Assembly (NCBI GenBank): GCA_015075645.1
Contig: JABTUF010000007.1
Span: 236,501 to 300,500, forward strand
Source: Burkholderiales bacterium
GTDB lineage: Bacteria > Pseudomonadota > Gammaproteobacteria > Burkholderiales > Casimicrobiaceae
Direction of reading: 5' to 3'
DNA: 64,000 bases
A model generated the notes under the pieces. It was not told the DNA's origin. It ran no database searches and saw only the letters and a program-made list of their open reading frames with translations. This document shows positions 16,364 to 25,114 of this stretch, piece by piece. Within the stretch, counting starts at the first letter, position 1; every line of letters starts with the position of its first letter. The position numbers were made by a program, and so were the translations under genes.

Positions 16364-19300
16364 GCCGGGCTACCGAACTTCGCCGCCATCTGTTCAACGA
16401 GTTGCGGATTACGGCTCGGCATGTCGGTCTCGAGGAGCCGTCGGGCGTCGTCCTTGACGATCACCTCGCTCGTAAAGACATCCGATCCGAAGCGATCCAG
16501 ATCGTAGTAAGAGTCGAGGATCGGGACCAGCTTCCCGACGTCCGCGTCCGGCGCTGCCATGACGAGTTGCAGCCCGAGCGATCGCAGGAACTGTGCCGTG
16601 ACATACGCGTTCTGGGCATCGAAGCCGTGAAACGCCTCGTCGATGATCATCACGGCAGCGCCCTCGTGGGTCTCCCCTGACTTCAGGCGATAGGCATTGG
16701 CGAGCGAAGCGCCTGCGATGACGTAGAAGGGCACGAGGTGCTCGCCGTTCGACCCCACGCCCAGCCGCTTGCTGAGCGAATCGACTTTCTTGTCGCCGAC
16801 GCGTATCTCGAGGTCGAAGTTGAACAGGAGTCGATAGTCTTCGAGCGGGTTATTGGCTTTGTCGGCGCCGGTCTCACACGCCTCGAGGAACGAAACCAGC
16901 TTCTTCTGGACGTCGTCGGCCGCCTCGAACAAGGGCGAGGACCCCGACTCCAGAAAAGCGCTGCTCTGGATGAGCTCGTACAGCGCCTTGTGTGCGAGCG
17001 CGGGTGTGGCCACGAATCGGTACTTCTCGCCGCCGGTGAATTCCGGGCACGCACGGAGGATTCTGTTCAGATCATCGATGTCGTGCTCTACACGCTTGAT
17101 CGCCTCGCGCATGCGGTAGGCAACGTCGGCACGGAACGATTGGTTGGCTGCCTCGCGCGCCGCCTTGGCCTCTTGCTCGTATTCCACCAGGGTCGAAGCG
17201 GTGAGCTTCTGGACGTGGTTCCGGACCCACGCCGCAGCCTTTCGCCAGTCACCTCGCTCTTCGACGAGGTTGATCGACATCTCGTTGATGAATGCCGTGA
17301 ACTCGGCCTTGGCATCCGACTCCGACCTGACGATCCGGTCGTTCGCCCGCCTTGCTTCAGTCTCCAGGTACGTCAGGGCCGCGACAGGACCCTCGGCTGA
17401 GTCGAATTCGCGCGCTTTGTCATAGGTGGTCGTTGCCGCTTCAACGTCATAGTCGACATCCTCTGCGGCGGCGCCATACCGCGTCTGCAGATCAGTGAGG
17501 TCGCCCTGCGCCTTGCCCAGATTCGTCCGTGTCTCTTCGAGCGCGCCCCGCTTCGTGCCTCGCGCCTCGCTCAGTTCGCGCAGGCCGCGTTCGACATCGT
17601 CGGCCGCACGCTTGGCGTCGTCGATTCGACGCTTTAGCTCCACGAGGTGGCTTGGCAGGTCGATCGTGGTCGGGTCCGGTGTGTCGTCCAGCGAACGCTT
17701 CGCTTCTTGCAGCTCCTCGAGCGACACGCGAATGCGCTCCGGCGTGACGTCGCGCAGGACGCTTGTCACGCGGTTCGCCGCTTCAATGGCGAGCCGCACC
17801 CCGTTCCTGGCCTCGCCGTCCGCCCGGGTCGCTTCCAAGACCTCCGCTCGCAGGACCTCCCGCTCTTCGCTCGAAATGCGAGCACCCAACACCCATTCCG
17901 ACGAAGGCACCAGGCGGATTCTTCGCGTTCCACCGTTGGCGCTCAGCATGCCGTCGCGCGTCAGGGCACGCTCATGCCGTTCAAGTTCCTCCTCGGTGTC
18001 GACCTGGCGCATCTGCCCCATGAGACGACGCAGGTATGTCAGCGCGATGCTGTTCGAGCTTTCGAGGAGCGACGCCACGGTCGTTGCGTCGTATGTGCGC
18101 TTCAGGTCATCGCGGATGTGCGACGGCTGCACGATCGTGACCTCGAACAGCGGGCTAGGTGCGGTTCGAAGCAGGCGGACCGCTTCCCGTTCCCGGCCGT
18201 AGGCAACGACGAGGGCATGCCGATTGCGGCCAAGGAACGACTCGATCGCGGACTGCCAGGACGAGTCCTTCACAGTGACGACGCTGCCGACCGTGACGCT
18301 TTCGATGCCGGCGGAGCGAAACATCGCCATCGCCGCTGCGACGTCGCCCGAATCCGTCAGGCGGATGCCCTTCTCGGCGGCCTTCGCCCGCTCCGTCGCA
18401 CTGGCGAGGCGCTGGGCTGCGAGTGCAGCGCGCTCCTCGAGCAGTTGCCGAAGACTCGCAAGGTCTCCAGCCGCCGCGCTGAGCGCCGCGAGCGCTTCGC
18501 CATATGCGTCGGAGTCCGGCAGGGTTCCAGCACGCGCCAGCGCCTCCCACTTCGGGACGAGACGGGCGATCTCCGACAACGACGCGGCGTCGGCCGTGCG
18601 GCTGATGCTCTGCACAGAGTCGAGCGCATCCCGCACTTCCAGAACGAGCCGCTCCACCGCCCGCCGGCAAGTCGTCACGCTGGTCTGCAGGGCAGCCCTG
18701 AGCTGACGCGCGTACTCGGGGTTCTGGGAGGCTGGATCCGCGTTGTAGGCCGCCAGGAGCCTCTGATGTTCCTCTCGCGCCGCCTCCATCCGGCGCGTGC
18801 CCTCGTCGATCGACATCGCAAGCGTGTCGATCTCGCCGGACAGTTCCCGCTCTCGCAACAAGAGGTTGCTGACGCGCTGGTCTGCCGACTCTACTTGCAG
18901 AAGAAGCCGCACTGCGTTCGCGACGGCGCGAGTCCGGTACTGGGCTGCGACGCTGTTGAATCGCTTGTCGATGTCCGTCAGACGCGCGATCTGTTGCTTG
19001 ACCTCCTCGATCTGCAGAACGAGCGAGCGCACGGTCTTGATGTGCTTCAAGGTTCCCTGCTTGTCGATCGGCTGTGCGTCGACGAGGTAGCCGCGCAGGT
19101 AGTCGTTGACGCTCTGGATGCCTTTCAGCCGAAGACTCTGGGCGAGCGCGCGAAGGAACTTGTCCTTGTCGATCGCGCGCCCCTTGTGCTGCAGCACGTG
19201 CAGCAGTTCGTTCAGGTACGTCTCCGGCTTCGCCGTCAGCGTGGGAGTCCGTCCTGCCTGCCTGGCAAGCCTGCGCGCCAGGGCCTCGAAGGTCGGCCAG

Positions 19301-19773
19301 TCCAGAGGCGCCTTGCCCCCATCGTCGAGCGCGCCAAGATGATCTTCCAACGCGAGTCGAACGCCCGGCAGGATGTACAAGCCGAGGGTTCGATGGTTCT
19401 TGTCGGTCGCCACGGAATGAAGGCAAACGCCCGCGCTGACGACGTCGGCGGCCGACTCGCCTTCGAAGATCAAGGTGATGTAGGACAGCGCCTCGTCGCG
19501 CTTGCGGGCCAATACGCCCTGATCCCCCTCGCCGGAGCGCATCGTGCCGAGCGCATAGTCTCGGACCGAGCGATGGTCTCTGTGCACCGACTGAGCATTG
19601 AAGTGCATGTGATTGCCGTGCGCGCCTACGAGGGCAATCTGCACCGCATCCGCGAGGCTTGTCTTGCCCGCCCCGTTAGGCCCCAGGAATGCCGTTCCGC
19701 CGCGGCGGAGGTTGAAGGTTTCGTAGTCCCAGAACGAGAACTGCACGAGATGCAGGGTGCTAAGCGTCTTCAC
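16360..19773 (-). CDS. jetC: Wadjet system SMC-like ATPase JetC
   Basis: 1137 residues from GTG at 19773, chosen over an upstream in-frame ATG (19803) because AGGAGG sits six bases before it. Walker A GPNGAGKTS with Lys37; long coiled-coil arms through about 230-900; Walker B VMIIDEAFHGFD near residue 1060, so the head halves lie at the two ends, as in SMC/MukB proteins. Drives loop extrusion on plasmid DNA within JetABC. Start overlaps the jetB stop by 14 bases. Intact over 3.4 kb. Confidence 0.95.
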   Translation of the reverse strand: MKTLSTLHLVQFSFWDYETFNLRRGGTAFLGPNGAGKTSLADAVQIALVGAHGNHMHFNAQSVHRDHRSVRDYALGTMRSGEGDQGVLARKRDEALSYITLIFEGESAADVVSAGVCLHSVATDKNHRTLGLYILPGVRLALEDHLGALDDGGKAPLDWPTFEALARRLARQAGRTPTLTAKPETYLNELLHVLQHKGRAIDKDKFLRALAQSLRLKGIQSVNDYLRGYLVDAQPIDKQGTLKHIKTVRSLVLQIEEVKQQIARLTDIDKRFNSVAAQYRTRAVANAVRLLLQVESADQRVSNLLLRERELSGEIDTLAMSIDEGTRRMEAAREEHQRLLAAYNADPASQNPEYARQLRAALQTSVTTCRRAVERLVLEVRDALDSVQSISRTADAASLSEIARLVPKWEALARAGTLPDSDAYGEALAALSAAAGDLASLRQLLEERAALAAQRLASATERAKAAEKGIRLTDSGDVAAAMAMFRSAGIESVTVGSVVTVKDSSWQSAIESFLGRNRHALVVAYGREREAVRLLRTAPSPLFEVTIVQPSHIRDDLKRTYDATTVASLLESSNSIALTYLRRLMGQMRQVDTEEELERHERALTRDGMLSANGGTRRIRLVPSSEWVLGARISSEEREVLRAEVLEATRADGEARNGVRLAIEAANRVTSVLRDVTPERIRVSLEELQEAKRSLDDTPDPTTIDLPSHLVELKRRIDDAKRAADDVERGLRELSEARGTKRGALEETRTNLGKAQGDLTDLQTRYGAAAEDVDYDVEAATTTYDKAREFDSAEGPVAALTYLETEARRANDRIVRSESDAKAEFTAFINEMSINLVEERGDWRKAAAWVRNHVQKLTASTLVEYEQEAKAAREAANQSFRADVAYRMREAIKRVEHDIDDLNRILRACPEFTGGEKYRFVATPALAHKALYELIQSSAFLESGSSPLFEAADDVQKKLVSFLEACETGADKANNPLEDYRLLFNFDLEIRVGDKKVDSLSKRLGVGSNGEHLVPFYVIAGASLANAYRLKSGETHEGAAVMIIDEAFHGFDAQNAYVTAQFLRSLGLQLVMAAPDADVGKLVPILDSYYDLDRFGSDVFTSEVIVKDDARRLLETDMPSRNPQLVEQMAAKFGSPA

Positions 19774-20419
19774 GTGCAGCCTCCTGTGCGCTCGCGACGC
19801 CATCGACCGAGGGGTCGCTCGAGACCAAGGTCGACTTCAGATGCGCGCCGAAGCGGTTGACGGCGTGCTCGCTCAGCACCTCGGCGATTGCCGGAAGAAT
19901 CGCCACCGCGAACGGCTGGGGATCACCCTCGGGCGTATCGATCAGACGGGCCAGTCCACATCGTGCGGCGGTCTTCACCAACCCCTTCACCACGCCCTGG
20001 TTCTTCGTATCCAAGGTGCGTCCGGTGATCGACCTGTACGTGGCGACCAGTTCTTCGATCCCCACGACGGCGTCACCCTCATCCGTGAGTTCGCCGGCGC
20101 TGCCACGCAGGTGGTAGAGCTGTCGCAGGACGAGAAGAAACAGCGTGTCCTGGGTGTCGAGCGGCGTGAGCTTGACCGTTTCCGGAACGACGTAGCAGAA
20201 AGCTAGCCGCTCGTTGAAGCCGAGGCGAAGACCCATGAGCTCCACAGCCTCCTCGAACTCGCGACGGTGCGCCGAGACGATCCGAAAGGCCGTGCTCTGA
20301 TGGTTGAAGCGGGCATACAGGCACTGTTGCGCGATCAGCTGATACAGCGACTGTTTGAAATCGTCGACCGTGTAGATCCCGTCGGATGCCTCCGCCAACG
20401 ATCGCCAGTTACGTGGCAT
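19760..20419 (-). CDS. jetB: Wadjet system protein JetB, DUF4194 kite-type subunit
   Basis: 219 residues from ATG at 20419 (MPRNWRSLAEASDGIYTVDD); an earlier in-frame ATG at 20488 lies deep inside jetA. Contains the DUF4194 winged-helix features LYQLIAQQCLYARFNHQSTA and RREFEEAVELMGLRLGFNER, FCYVVPE. JetB is the kleisin-interacting kite-like subunit of the JetABC complex. Overlaps jetA by 11 bases and jetC by 14, so all four products are probably translationally coupled. Confidence 0.92.
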   Translation of the reverse strand: MPRNWRSLAEASDGIYTVDDFKQSLYQLIAQQCLYARFNHQSTAFRIVSAHRREFEEAVELMGLRLGFNERLAFCYVVPETVKLTPLDTQDTLFLLVLRQLYHLRGSAGELTDEGDAVVGIEELVATYRSITGRTLDTKNQGVVKGLVKTAARCGLARLIDTPEGDPQPFAVAILPAIAEVLSEHAVNRFGAHLKSTLVSSDPSVDGVASAQEAAREDA

Positions 20420-21845
20420 CGCGATCCCTCCAAGTGACCTGAAAGTTCGGAACGTTGAAGTACTGCGTGTCCGCTCGGCTGCCTGCAATCAGCGAGACCT
20501 CGAAACCAAGGCTGCGCAGGAGCGGATTGCGCCGCACCGCGGCGGGGTTGCGGGAGCTGATGCCGGCGAGACGCATGAGTACGAGATAGGAAACGGCATC
20601 GGGGACGCTGCCGACCGGGAGGTCTTGCGCAGTGACCCGCGCTCCTGGCGAGAGGTGCTCGGCGATGTAGCGGCGCACGGCGGCCGGCGCCGTGTCGCGA
20701 TGGGCGATCATCGCCTTGCGCAGGAAGTGAACGGCCTTCTCGTGAGGGGTCATCTCCCTCTTGCGCAACGCCGTGCGTTTGGGAACTGGCGGCGGCTCGA
20801 CCGGAAGCCTTAAACGGTTGTCGCCGACCACGGGTAACGGCGAAAGAAGTCGACCCTCGAGCGCAACGCCGCGATCATCGGCGGCGACGATCGCCCGTAC
20901 CGTGTCCGCGATCACCTCCTCGATGCGCTCAGAGGCCTTCAATCGATAACCGAGGTAGGCGACTGCGCGCTGTGTCGCGGCATCCATCACCCGGTCCATG
21001 CGATCGAGGAACTTCTCGACGTCGAGGAGACGCCGAAAACGCTGTACATCGCGCTCCAGCAACTCTTCCTCTTCACCGGGCCGGTTGCCGGGGAGCTCCG
21101 CATAGCCCTGCAGCAAGGCAGCGCGCGCCGGACCCTCCAAGGCGACCGCGTTGACGAGCTCGATGATTTCGTAGCGCAGTCGCAGCGGGTGGTTCTCGGT
21201 GCGAAGCTGCTTGAAGTCGCGAACGTAGAGCTCGCTGATGTGCTCGCTGAAGAATCGCCGGACGAAGACTGGCGTCTCGGCCTCTTGTGTGAGCTCCTTC
21301 ATCAGGTCCCGGACGCGCAGGGTGGTCGCATTCAGCGAGTTGATGAGCCGCACGCAGAGCTGCGCCGCACTCACGAAGCCTCCCGCCTGACCTCGGGGAT
21401 CCTGCGAAACGCTCTTGAGCTGGTTGTAGACCAGGAGGACGTTGCCGCCGAAGAGCTGAGGCCCTTCCGTCACGAACTGCTGGATGGTGTCGAAGAACCG
21501 GGCGACCACGGGTCGCATGCTCACGAAGCGACGCAACCCAACCCGCTCCTCGGTCAGCCAGCCAGTCTCGACGAGACGTGCCAGCAGCTGATTGGCCTGG
21601 ATCGACAGCGGTGTGGCCACCTCGGGCACGGGATCGTCGCCTTCGTGCTCCCAACCCGCGTCAAGCAGGAAGCGCTCGATTTCCTTCACGATCTGGTCGT
21701 GCAGGTACCCGTCAGCGTACGGGGGCACGGCATCCGGGCCGAAGTAGCGATCCGACAGACGCACCAACAGATCCCAGGCGCGACGATTGTTGCGTCCGGT
21801 CAGCGCCGCGAAGAGCCCGTGAGGGATCCGATCGAAGAGGTTCAT
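20409..21845 (-). CDS. jetA: Wadjet system protein JetA, kleisin-like subunit
   Basis: 478 residues, starting MNLFDRIPHGLFAALTGRNN, the N-terminus of the JetA family labelled DUF5716 rather than the DUF3375 kleisins of type I systems; this points to a type II/III-like Wadjet (subtype is my inference). JetA bridges JetC heads and holds JetB. A Shine-Dalgarno AAGGAT lies about six bases before ATG. First gene of jetABCD, read from a promoter that shares its -35 with the divergent WYL gene. Confidence 0.9.
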   Translation of the reverse strand: MNLFDRIPHGLFAALTGRNNRRAWDLLVRLSDRYFGPDAVPPYADGYLHDQIVKEIERFLLDAGWEHEGDDPVPEVATPLSIQANQLLARLVETGWLTEERVGLRRFVSMRPVVARFFDTIQQFVTEGPQLFGGNVLLVYNQLKSVSQDPRGQAGGFVSAAQLCVRLINSLNATTLRVRDLMKELTQEAETPVFVRRFFSEHISELYVRDFKQLRTENHPLRLRYEIIELVNAVALEGPARAALLQGYAELPGNRPGEEEELLERDVQRFRRLLDVEKFLDRMDRVMDAATQRAVAYLGYRLKASERIEEVIADTVRAIVAADDRGVALEGRLLSPLPVVGDNRLRLPVEPPPVPKRTALRKREMTPHEKAVHFLRKAMIAHRDTAPAAVRRYIAEHLSPGARVTAQDLPVGSVPDAVSYLVLMRLAGISSRNPAAVRRNPLLRSLGFEVSLIAGSRADTQYFNVPNFQVTWRDRDAT

Positions 21846-21864
21846 GTCTTATCCTTGACGCTAA

Positions 21865-21916
21865 GTTATACTACGAGCTAAATTGGCTTGCAAGTCAAGT
21901 TAGCCTGTAGGATAAT
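21865..21916. promoter_or_regulatory. Divergent jetA / WYL promoters sharing one -35 palindrome
   Basis: TTGCAA at 21888-21893 is its own reverse complement. Rightward it pairs over 17 bp with GATAAT (21911-21916); leftward over 17 bp with TATAAC (21870-21865). It is the centre of an imperfect 26-bp palindrome at 21878-21903, arms CTAAATTGGCTTG and CAAGTCAAGTTAG (11 of 13 positions match). A regulator bound there would cover both -35 elements, giving coordinated control of defence operon and regulator. Confidence 0.75.
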
Positions 21917-21922
21917 TTCGGC

Positions 21923-22744
21923 ATGGACTCTGCGGCAGATCGAGTAGCCGATCTCGAGACCGTCCTCCTCTGGGAGGGCGAGATCGACAACCACCGAATC
22001 CGGGAACTGCTCGGCGTCCAAGCCGTCTGGGCGAGCCGCCTGATGGGCGCCCTCCGGAAGCGCGTGGGCGATCGGGCAGCGCGTTCGACCGCTCACGCGC
22101 CGCTGCGATTGACCCCCGGTCAGCAGGACCGGGAGAAGCGTCAGTCGCCCGACGACTATCTGCGCATCGTGGCGGGCTCAGAGCCCGTGGCTTCCCGCGA
22201 CCCGCTGATCGAGGACGCAAGGCGCGATCTCTCGGTCGTGGCGCCGGAGACCTTTGCGGCGGTCGTGCAGGCGATACGAAAGGGAATCGGCCTGCAGCTC
22301 GTCTACCGATCGATGAACCACCCGACCGGGACCGACCGCCTTGTGTTCCCGCACGCGCTCGTCCGGGTGCCACGCCGGTGGCACATGCGCGCCTGGTGTA
22401 CCGAGCGTCGGGACTTCCGCGACTTCACGCTGGGCCGGGTGGCGAACGCCAGTCTCGTGGAATCGCCAGCGCCAGCGCGGCGATCGGACGACAAGGACTG
22501 GAACGAGATCACCACCGTAACGATCGTGGCGCATCCCGATCTCACGGCCGAGCAGCAGAGCATGATCGCGGCCGAGTACTTCCCCGGGGCCAGTGCACGT
22601 CAGCTGAGCGTGCGCCGCTGCCTCGTCGGGTACATCGTTCAAGACCTGCGGCTGGCGACCAACCCGGCCAAGCACAAGCCGCCCGAGTTCCAGTTGCTCG
22701 TCAGCAATGCAGAGAGGCTCGGGGACGCGATCTGGGCCGAATAG
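21923..22744 (+). CDS. WYL-domain transcriptional regulator of the Wadjet operon
   Basis: 273 residues. N-terminal winged helix-turn-helix about 10-50 (IRELLGVQAVWASRLMGALR), a linker, then a WYL sensor domain about 120-200 (IGLQLVYRSMN, HALVRVPRRWHMRAWCTERR, FRDFTLGRVANASLV) and a C-terminal extension. The layout matches BrxR/CapW-type regulators that repress defence operons. The ATG falls seven bases after GATAAT with no Shine-Dalgarno, so the transcript may be leaderless. Divergent from jetA; likely autoregulated through the palindrome at 21878-21903. Confidence 0.88.
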   Translation: MDSAADRVADLETVLLWEGEIDNHRIRELLGVQAVWASRLMGALRKRVGDRAARSTAHAPLRLTPGQQDREKRQSPDDYLRIVAGSEPVASRDPLIEDARRDLSVVAPETFAAVVQAIRKGIGLQLVYRSMNHPTGTDRLVFPHALVRVPRRWHMRAWCTERRDFRDFTLGRVANASLVESPAPARRSDDKDWNEITTVTIVAHPDLTAEQQSMIAAEYFPGASARQLSVRRCLVGYIVQDLRLATNPAKHKPPEFQLLVSNAERLGDAIWAE

Positions 22745-22769
22745 CCGCTGCCCGGTCGCCAGATGACGA

Positions 22770-23546
22770 TCACGTCTCGCGCGGTCGATTCAAGCCGTAG
22801 GCCTGCGCGATCCGTTCGGCAATCTCTCCGACGCTGCTGTTGATCTTGAGCGACTTCGGATCGATCGAGCGATCTGTCTCGATCGCGTCGAGAAATCGGT
22901 TCAAGTCCTGCGCGATTCGCTCGGCGACTGGTATTCGGGTGTCCGGGGCCAGCAACTGCGACAGGCGGAGTACGTCGTTCGCGTGCTTCCGGATGTTCTT
23001 CGTGTCGATCGGCTCACCCTTGGCTTGACGTTCGCCGAGGTCCAACCAGGCGCTGGCCTTGAGCGGGATCAGCCTGTCCTCGCCCACCCAGGGCAGGCCA
23101 TCGACTTCCCTGCGCCCGGCCAGGATGAACTCGTAGTACGCATCGTCGAGCAAGATTGCGGACAAGCTCGCCACCGCCTCGTCGATGGGAATCGGCGTGA
23201 GGTGACTTCCTTCGGCCAACCTGATCCCCTCGGGGGCCCGGCAGAACAGCTCGAGCATGGCGGGAAAGCGCTCATCGGCCGGCTTCTGGAATCGATAGAA
23301 GACCGGCTTCCCGGTGTCACTGGCCTGCCGGATTTCGTAGCGGCCCGCCTCGATGAAGCGCCAGAACACTTCGCCGAATGACGGGCTGAGCGCTTCGATG
23401 TGAAGGACGATGTCCAGGTCTTTCGTGGCCCGGAACTCGAGCCCCGCCTCTTCCATCGCAAGGGTCGCGGCCGTGCCACCGATCAGTACGAATTGATCGG
23501 CGAGGCCGGCGAAGTGCTCGCGAAAGACGTCCAGTCCCCTCACCAC
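22770..23546 (-). CDS. AbiEii-like nucleotidyltransferase toxin
   Basis: 258 residues from GTG at 23546. Nucleotidyltransferase motif FVLIGGTAATL followed by ATKDLDIVLHI (GG and DxD) near residues 20-48, as in AbiEii/AbiGii and MNT enzymes. In the AbiE family this protein is the toxin and transfers nucleotides to tRNA or other targets; which target applies here is unknown. GTGGTGA overlaps the stop of the upstream antitoxin gene, so it is translationally coupled to it. Convergent with the WYL gene at 25 bp. Confidence 0.85.
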   Translation of the reverse strand: MVRGLDVFREHFAGLADQFVLIGGTAATLAMEEAGLEFRATKDLDIVLHIEALSPSFGEVFWRFIEAGRYEIRQASDTGKPVFYRFQKPADERFPAMLELFCRAPEGIRLAEGSHLTPIPIDEAVASLSAILLDDAYYEFILAGRREVDGLPWVGEDRLIPLKASAWLDLGERQAKGEPIDTKNIRKHANDVLRLSQLLAPDTRIPVAERIAQDLNRFLDAIETDRSIDPKSLKINSSVGEIAERIAQAYGLNRPRET

Positions 23547-24553
23547 GGAAGGTGCCCCTTGAGTTCATCCAGCGCGAGTTGAACACGCTCGTCCTGGTTG
23601 CCTTGCAGGCTGAGTGTCAAGGAAAGCGGATCGACGGTGTCGCCGTCTCGCACGAGTGCCGGGCTGTAGTGCCAGATCTCCCATTCGCAGGCACCCGGTA
23701 TCGGTTCGGGCAGCGTCTCGAAGCCCACGTGTGTCGCCGCCTTCCACTCCGCCTTGCCGACGGCGTAGGTCGGCCACTGAGGCTCGGTGAGCATCGAAAA
23801 TCGCGCGAGCGCGCTCAGACCCGCGAGCCTCAACGGGCGCGGCCTCGACTTCGGAGGGGGACGGACCCAGACCCGGCGCTTGACCGGGCTGCGCAGCAGG
23901 GGTCTCGCGTGCTCCCAGGTCTGCGCGGCGGTGCGATCCGCATGGAGCCATCGTGCCCTCCCCTCAGTGCGCAACGTCGCGATGCCTGCGGCCGTGAGCT
24001 CCTTGACTGCTCGCGACAGGGTCATCGGGGTGTAGCCCAGCTCGCCGACCACCTCGGCGGGCCGCCACTCGGCGCGCCACGGCCTGCGCAGCAGGACCGC
24101 GATCAGCATCGCCTGCGTCGCCGGGCTGAGCGCGGTCTGTGCAGCCACCGTCGGCTTGCGAAAGTACTCGCGCAGGTCGATCCCGAGATCCGGCAGGTAG
24201 AGTTGGTTGCCCGGCACCAGGAACGGCACCTTCTGCTCGATGAGGCGCTTGCGCTCGTACGATGCGAGCGTGCGGGTGACGTAGACGACCGGCATCCCGG
24301 CCAGCTGTCGCAGCTTGTCGATCTGACCTCGAACGGTGGCCAGCGTCGGCCGGTTGGCCCGCTGATCGATCGCCAGGAGAATCTGGCGATCCAGGAGCTT
24401 CAGTTCCCGGACCTCGAACGCTTCCTGCAGGAAGTAGGGCAGCTTGCCGGCGCCCGCCCAGGCACGAACCTTGGGCGCGATTCCCAAGGTTTCATGCAGA
24501 TACGCGTGGACGGCAGCGTCGTCGGCACGCTGGGTGGGGGCCATGTCTAACAT
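23540..24553 (-). CDS. AbiEi-like antitoxin / MarR-like winged-helix regulator
   Basis: 337 residues (ATG at 24553; alternative ATG at 24544 three codons on). A winged helix lies about 140-195 (LGYTPMTLSRAVKELTAAGI, LRTEGRARWLHADR), with a basic segment SPVKRRVWVRPPPKSRPRPL after it. AbiEi antitoxins neutralise the NTase and bind inverted repeats in their own promoter; a perfect 29-bp repeat starts seven bases upstream. Longer than classical AbiEi and with the HTH in the middle, so it is a distinct branch. Confidence 0.78.
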   Translation of the reverse strand: MLDMAPTQRADDAAVHAYLHETLGIAPKVRAWAGAGKLPYFLQEAFEVRELKLLDRQILLAIDQRANRPTLATVRGQIDKLRQLAGMPVVYVTRTLASYERKRLIEQKVPFLVPGNQLYLPDLGIDLREYFRKPTVAAQTALSPATQAMLIAVLLRRPWRAEWRPAEVVGELGYTPMTLSRAVKELTAAGIATLRTEGRARWLHADRTAAQTWEHARPLLRSPVKRRVWVRPPPKSRPRPLRLAGLSALARFSMLTEPQWPTYAVGKAEWKAATHVGFETLPEPIPGACEWEIWHYSPALVRDGDTVDPLSLTLSLQGNQDERVQLALDELKGHLPW

Positions 24554-24560
24554 AGTGATC

Positions 24561-24589
24561 GCACGATAACATGATGCATGTTATCGTGC
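24561..24589. promoter_or_regulatory. Perfect inverted-repeat operator upstream of AbiE pair
   Basis: GCACGATAACATG - ATG - CATGTTATCGTGC: 13-bp perfect arms with a 3-base centre, immediately upstream of the antitoxin start at 24553. A further GTTATC half-site lies at 24598-24603. Negative autoregulation by the antitoxin is expected from the AbiE family; binding here is inference. Confidence 0.8.
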
Positions 24590-24715
24590 AAGATATTGTT
24601 ATCTCGGTGCCCCGCAGAGCCTCAGGCCCGCGCGAATGTGACCCGACGCCCAGACGCGCCCCCTCCGGCGTGATGACGGAGCGGGTCGGAAGCGAGCGAG
24701 GAAGGGCCACCCACC

Positions 24716-24777
24716 TTGTGCCCTGCACGCCTCTCGCATATTCTAGAGAACTACGCTGATTAGCGGACAAGCTGATT
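24716..24777 (+). promoter_or_regulatory. Promoter and repeat operator before XRE gene
   Basis: TTGTGC (24716-24721), 17-bp spacer, TATTCT (24739-24744). Downstream, between the likely start of transcription and the ATG at 24782, GCTGATT occurs at 24755-24761 and 24771-24777, 16 bp apart; the first is part of GATTAGCG (24758-24765), which recurs inverted at 25886-25893 ahead of the ubiquitin-like operon. Confidence 0.6.
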
Positions 24778-24781
24778 GCCC

Positions 24782-25111
24782 ATGAGTCAACCCGACCCCG
24801 TCACGTTTGGCAGGTACATCGCAGATGCCCGCAAGAAGCTGCAGATGAGCCAGAAGGAGCTTGCGTCGCAGATTCTCCGCGAGGAGGACGACGAACCGAT
24901 CTCACCCCAGTACCTCAATGACATCGAACGGGACCGCCGCAATCCGTCGTCGGACCACCTGATCCAGCAGTTCGCGAAGGTGCTGAAGATCGACGCCGAC
25001 TACCTTAGCTACCTTGCCGGCAAGCTCCCCGAGGAGATCCGCCGAAAGAACCTCTCGGAGGACGCGGTGAAAGCGGCGTTCCTCGCGTTCCGCAAGCCGC
25101 AGAAGAAGTGA
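24782..25111 (+). CDS. XRE-family transcriptional regulator
   Basis: 109 residues from ATG at 24782. Helix-turn-helix about residues 7-68 (YIADARKKLQMSQKELASQI, SPQYLNDIERDRRNPSSDHL), then a short C-terminal segment. Three bases separate it from the ImmA-type protease gene; XRE/ImmA pairs form a switch in which the protease cleaves the repressor. It probably represses its own operon through the repeats at 24755-24777 and perhaps the operon that follows at 25966. Confidence 0.88.
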   Translation: MSQPDPVTFGRYIADARKKLQMSQKELASQILREEDDEPISPQYLNDIERDRRNPSSDHLIQQFAKVLKIDADYLSYLAGKLPEEIRRKNLSEDAVKAAFLAFRKPQKK

Positions 25112-25114
25112 CCG

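Noticed and set aside
17647..19860. 737-codon plus-strand open frame
   Set aside because: Antisense to jetC; composition is Arg/Leu/His rich with no motif.
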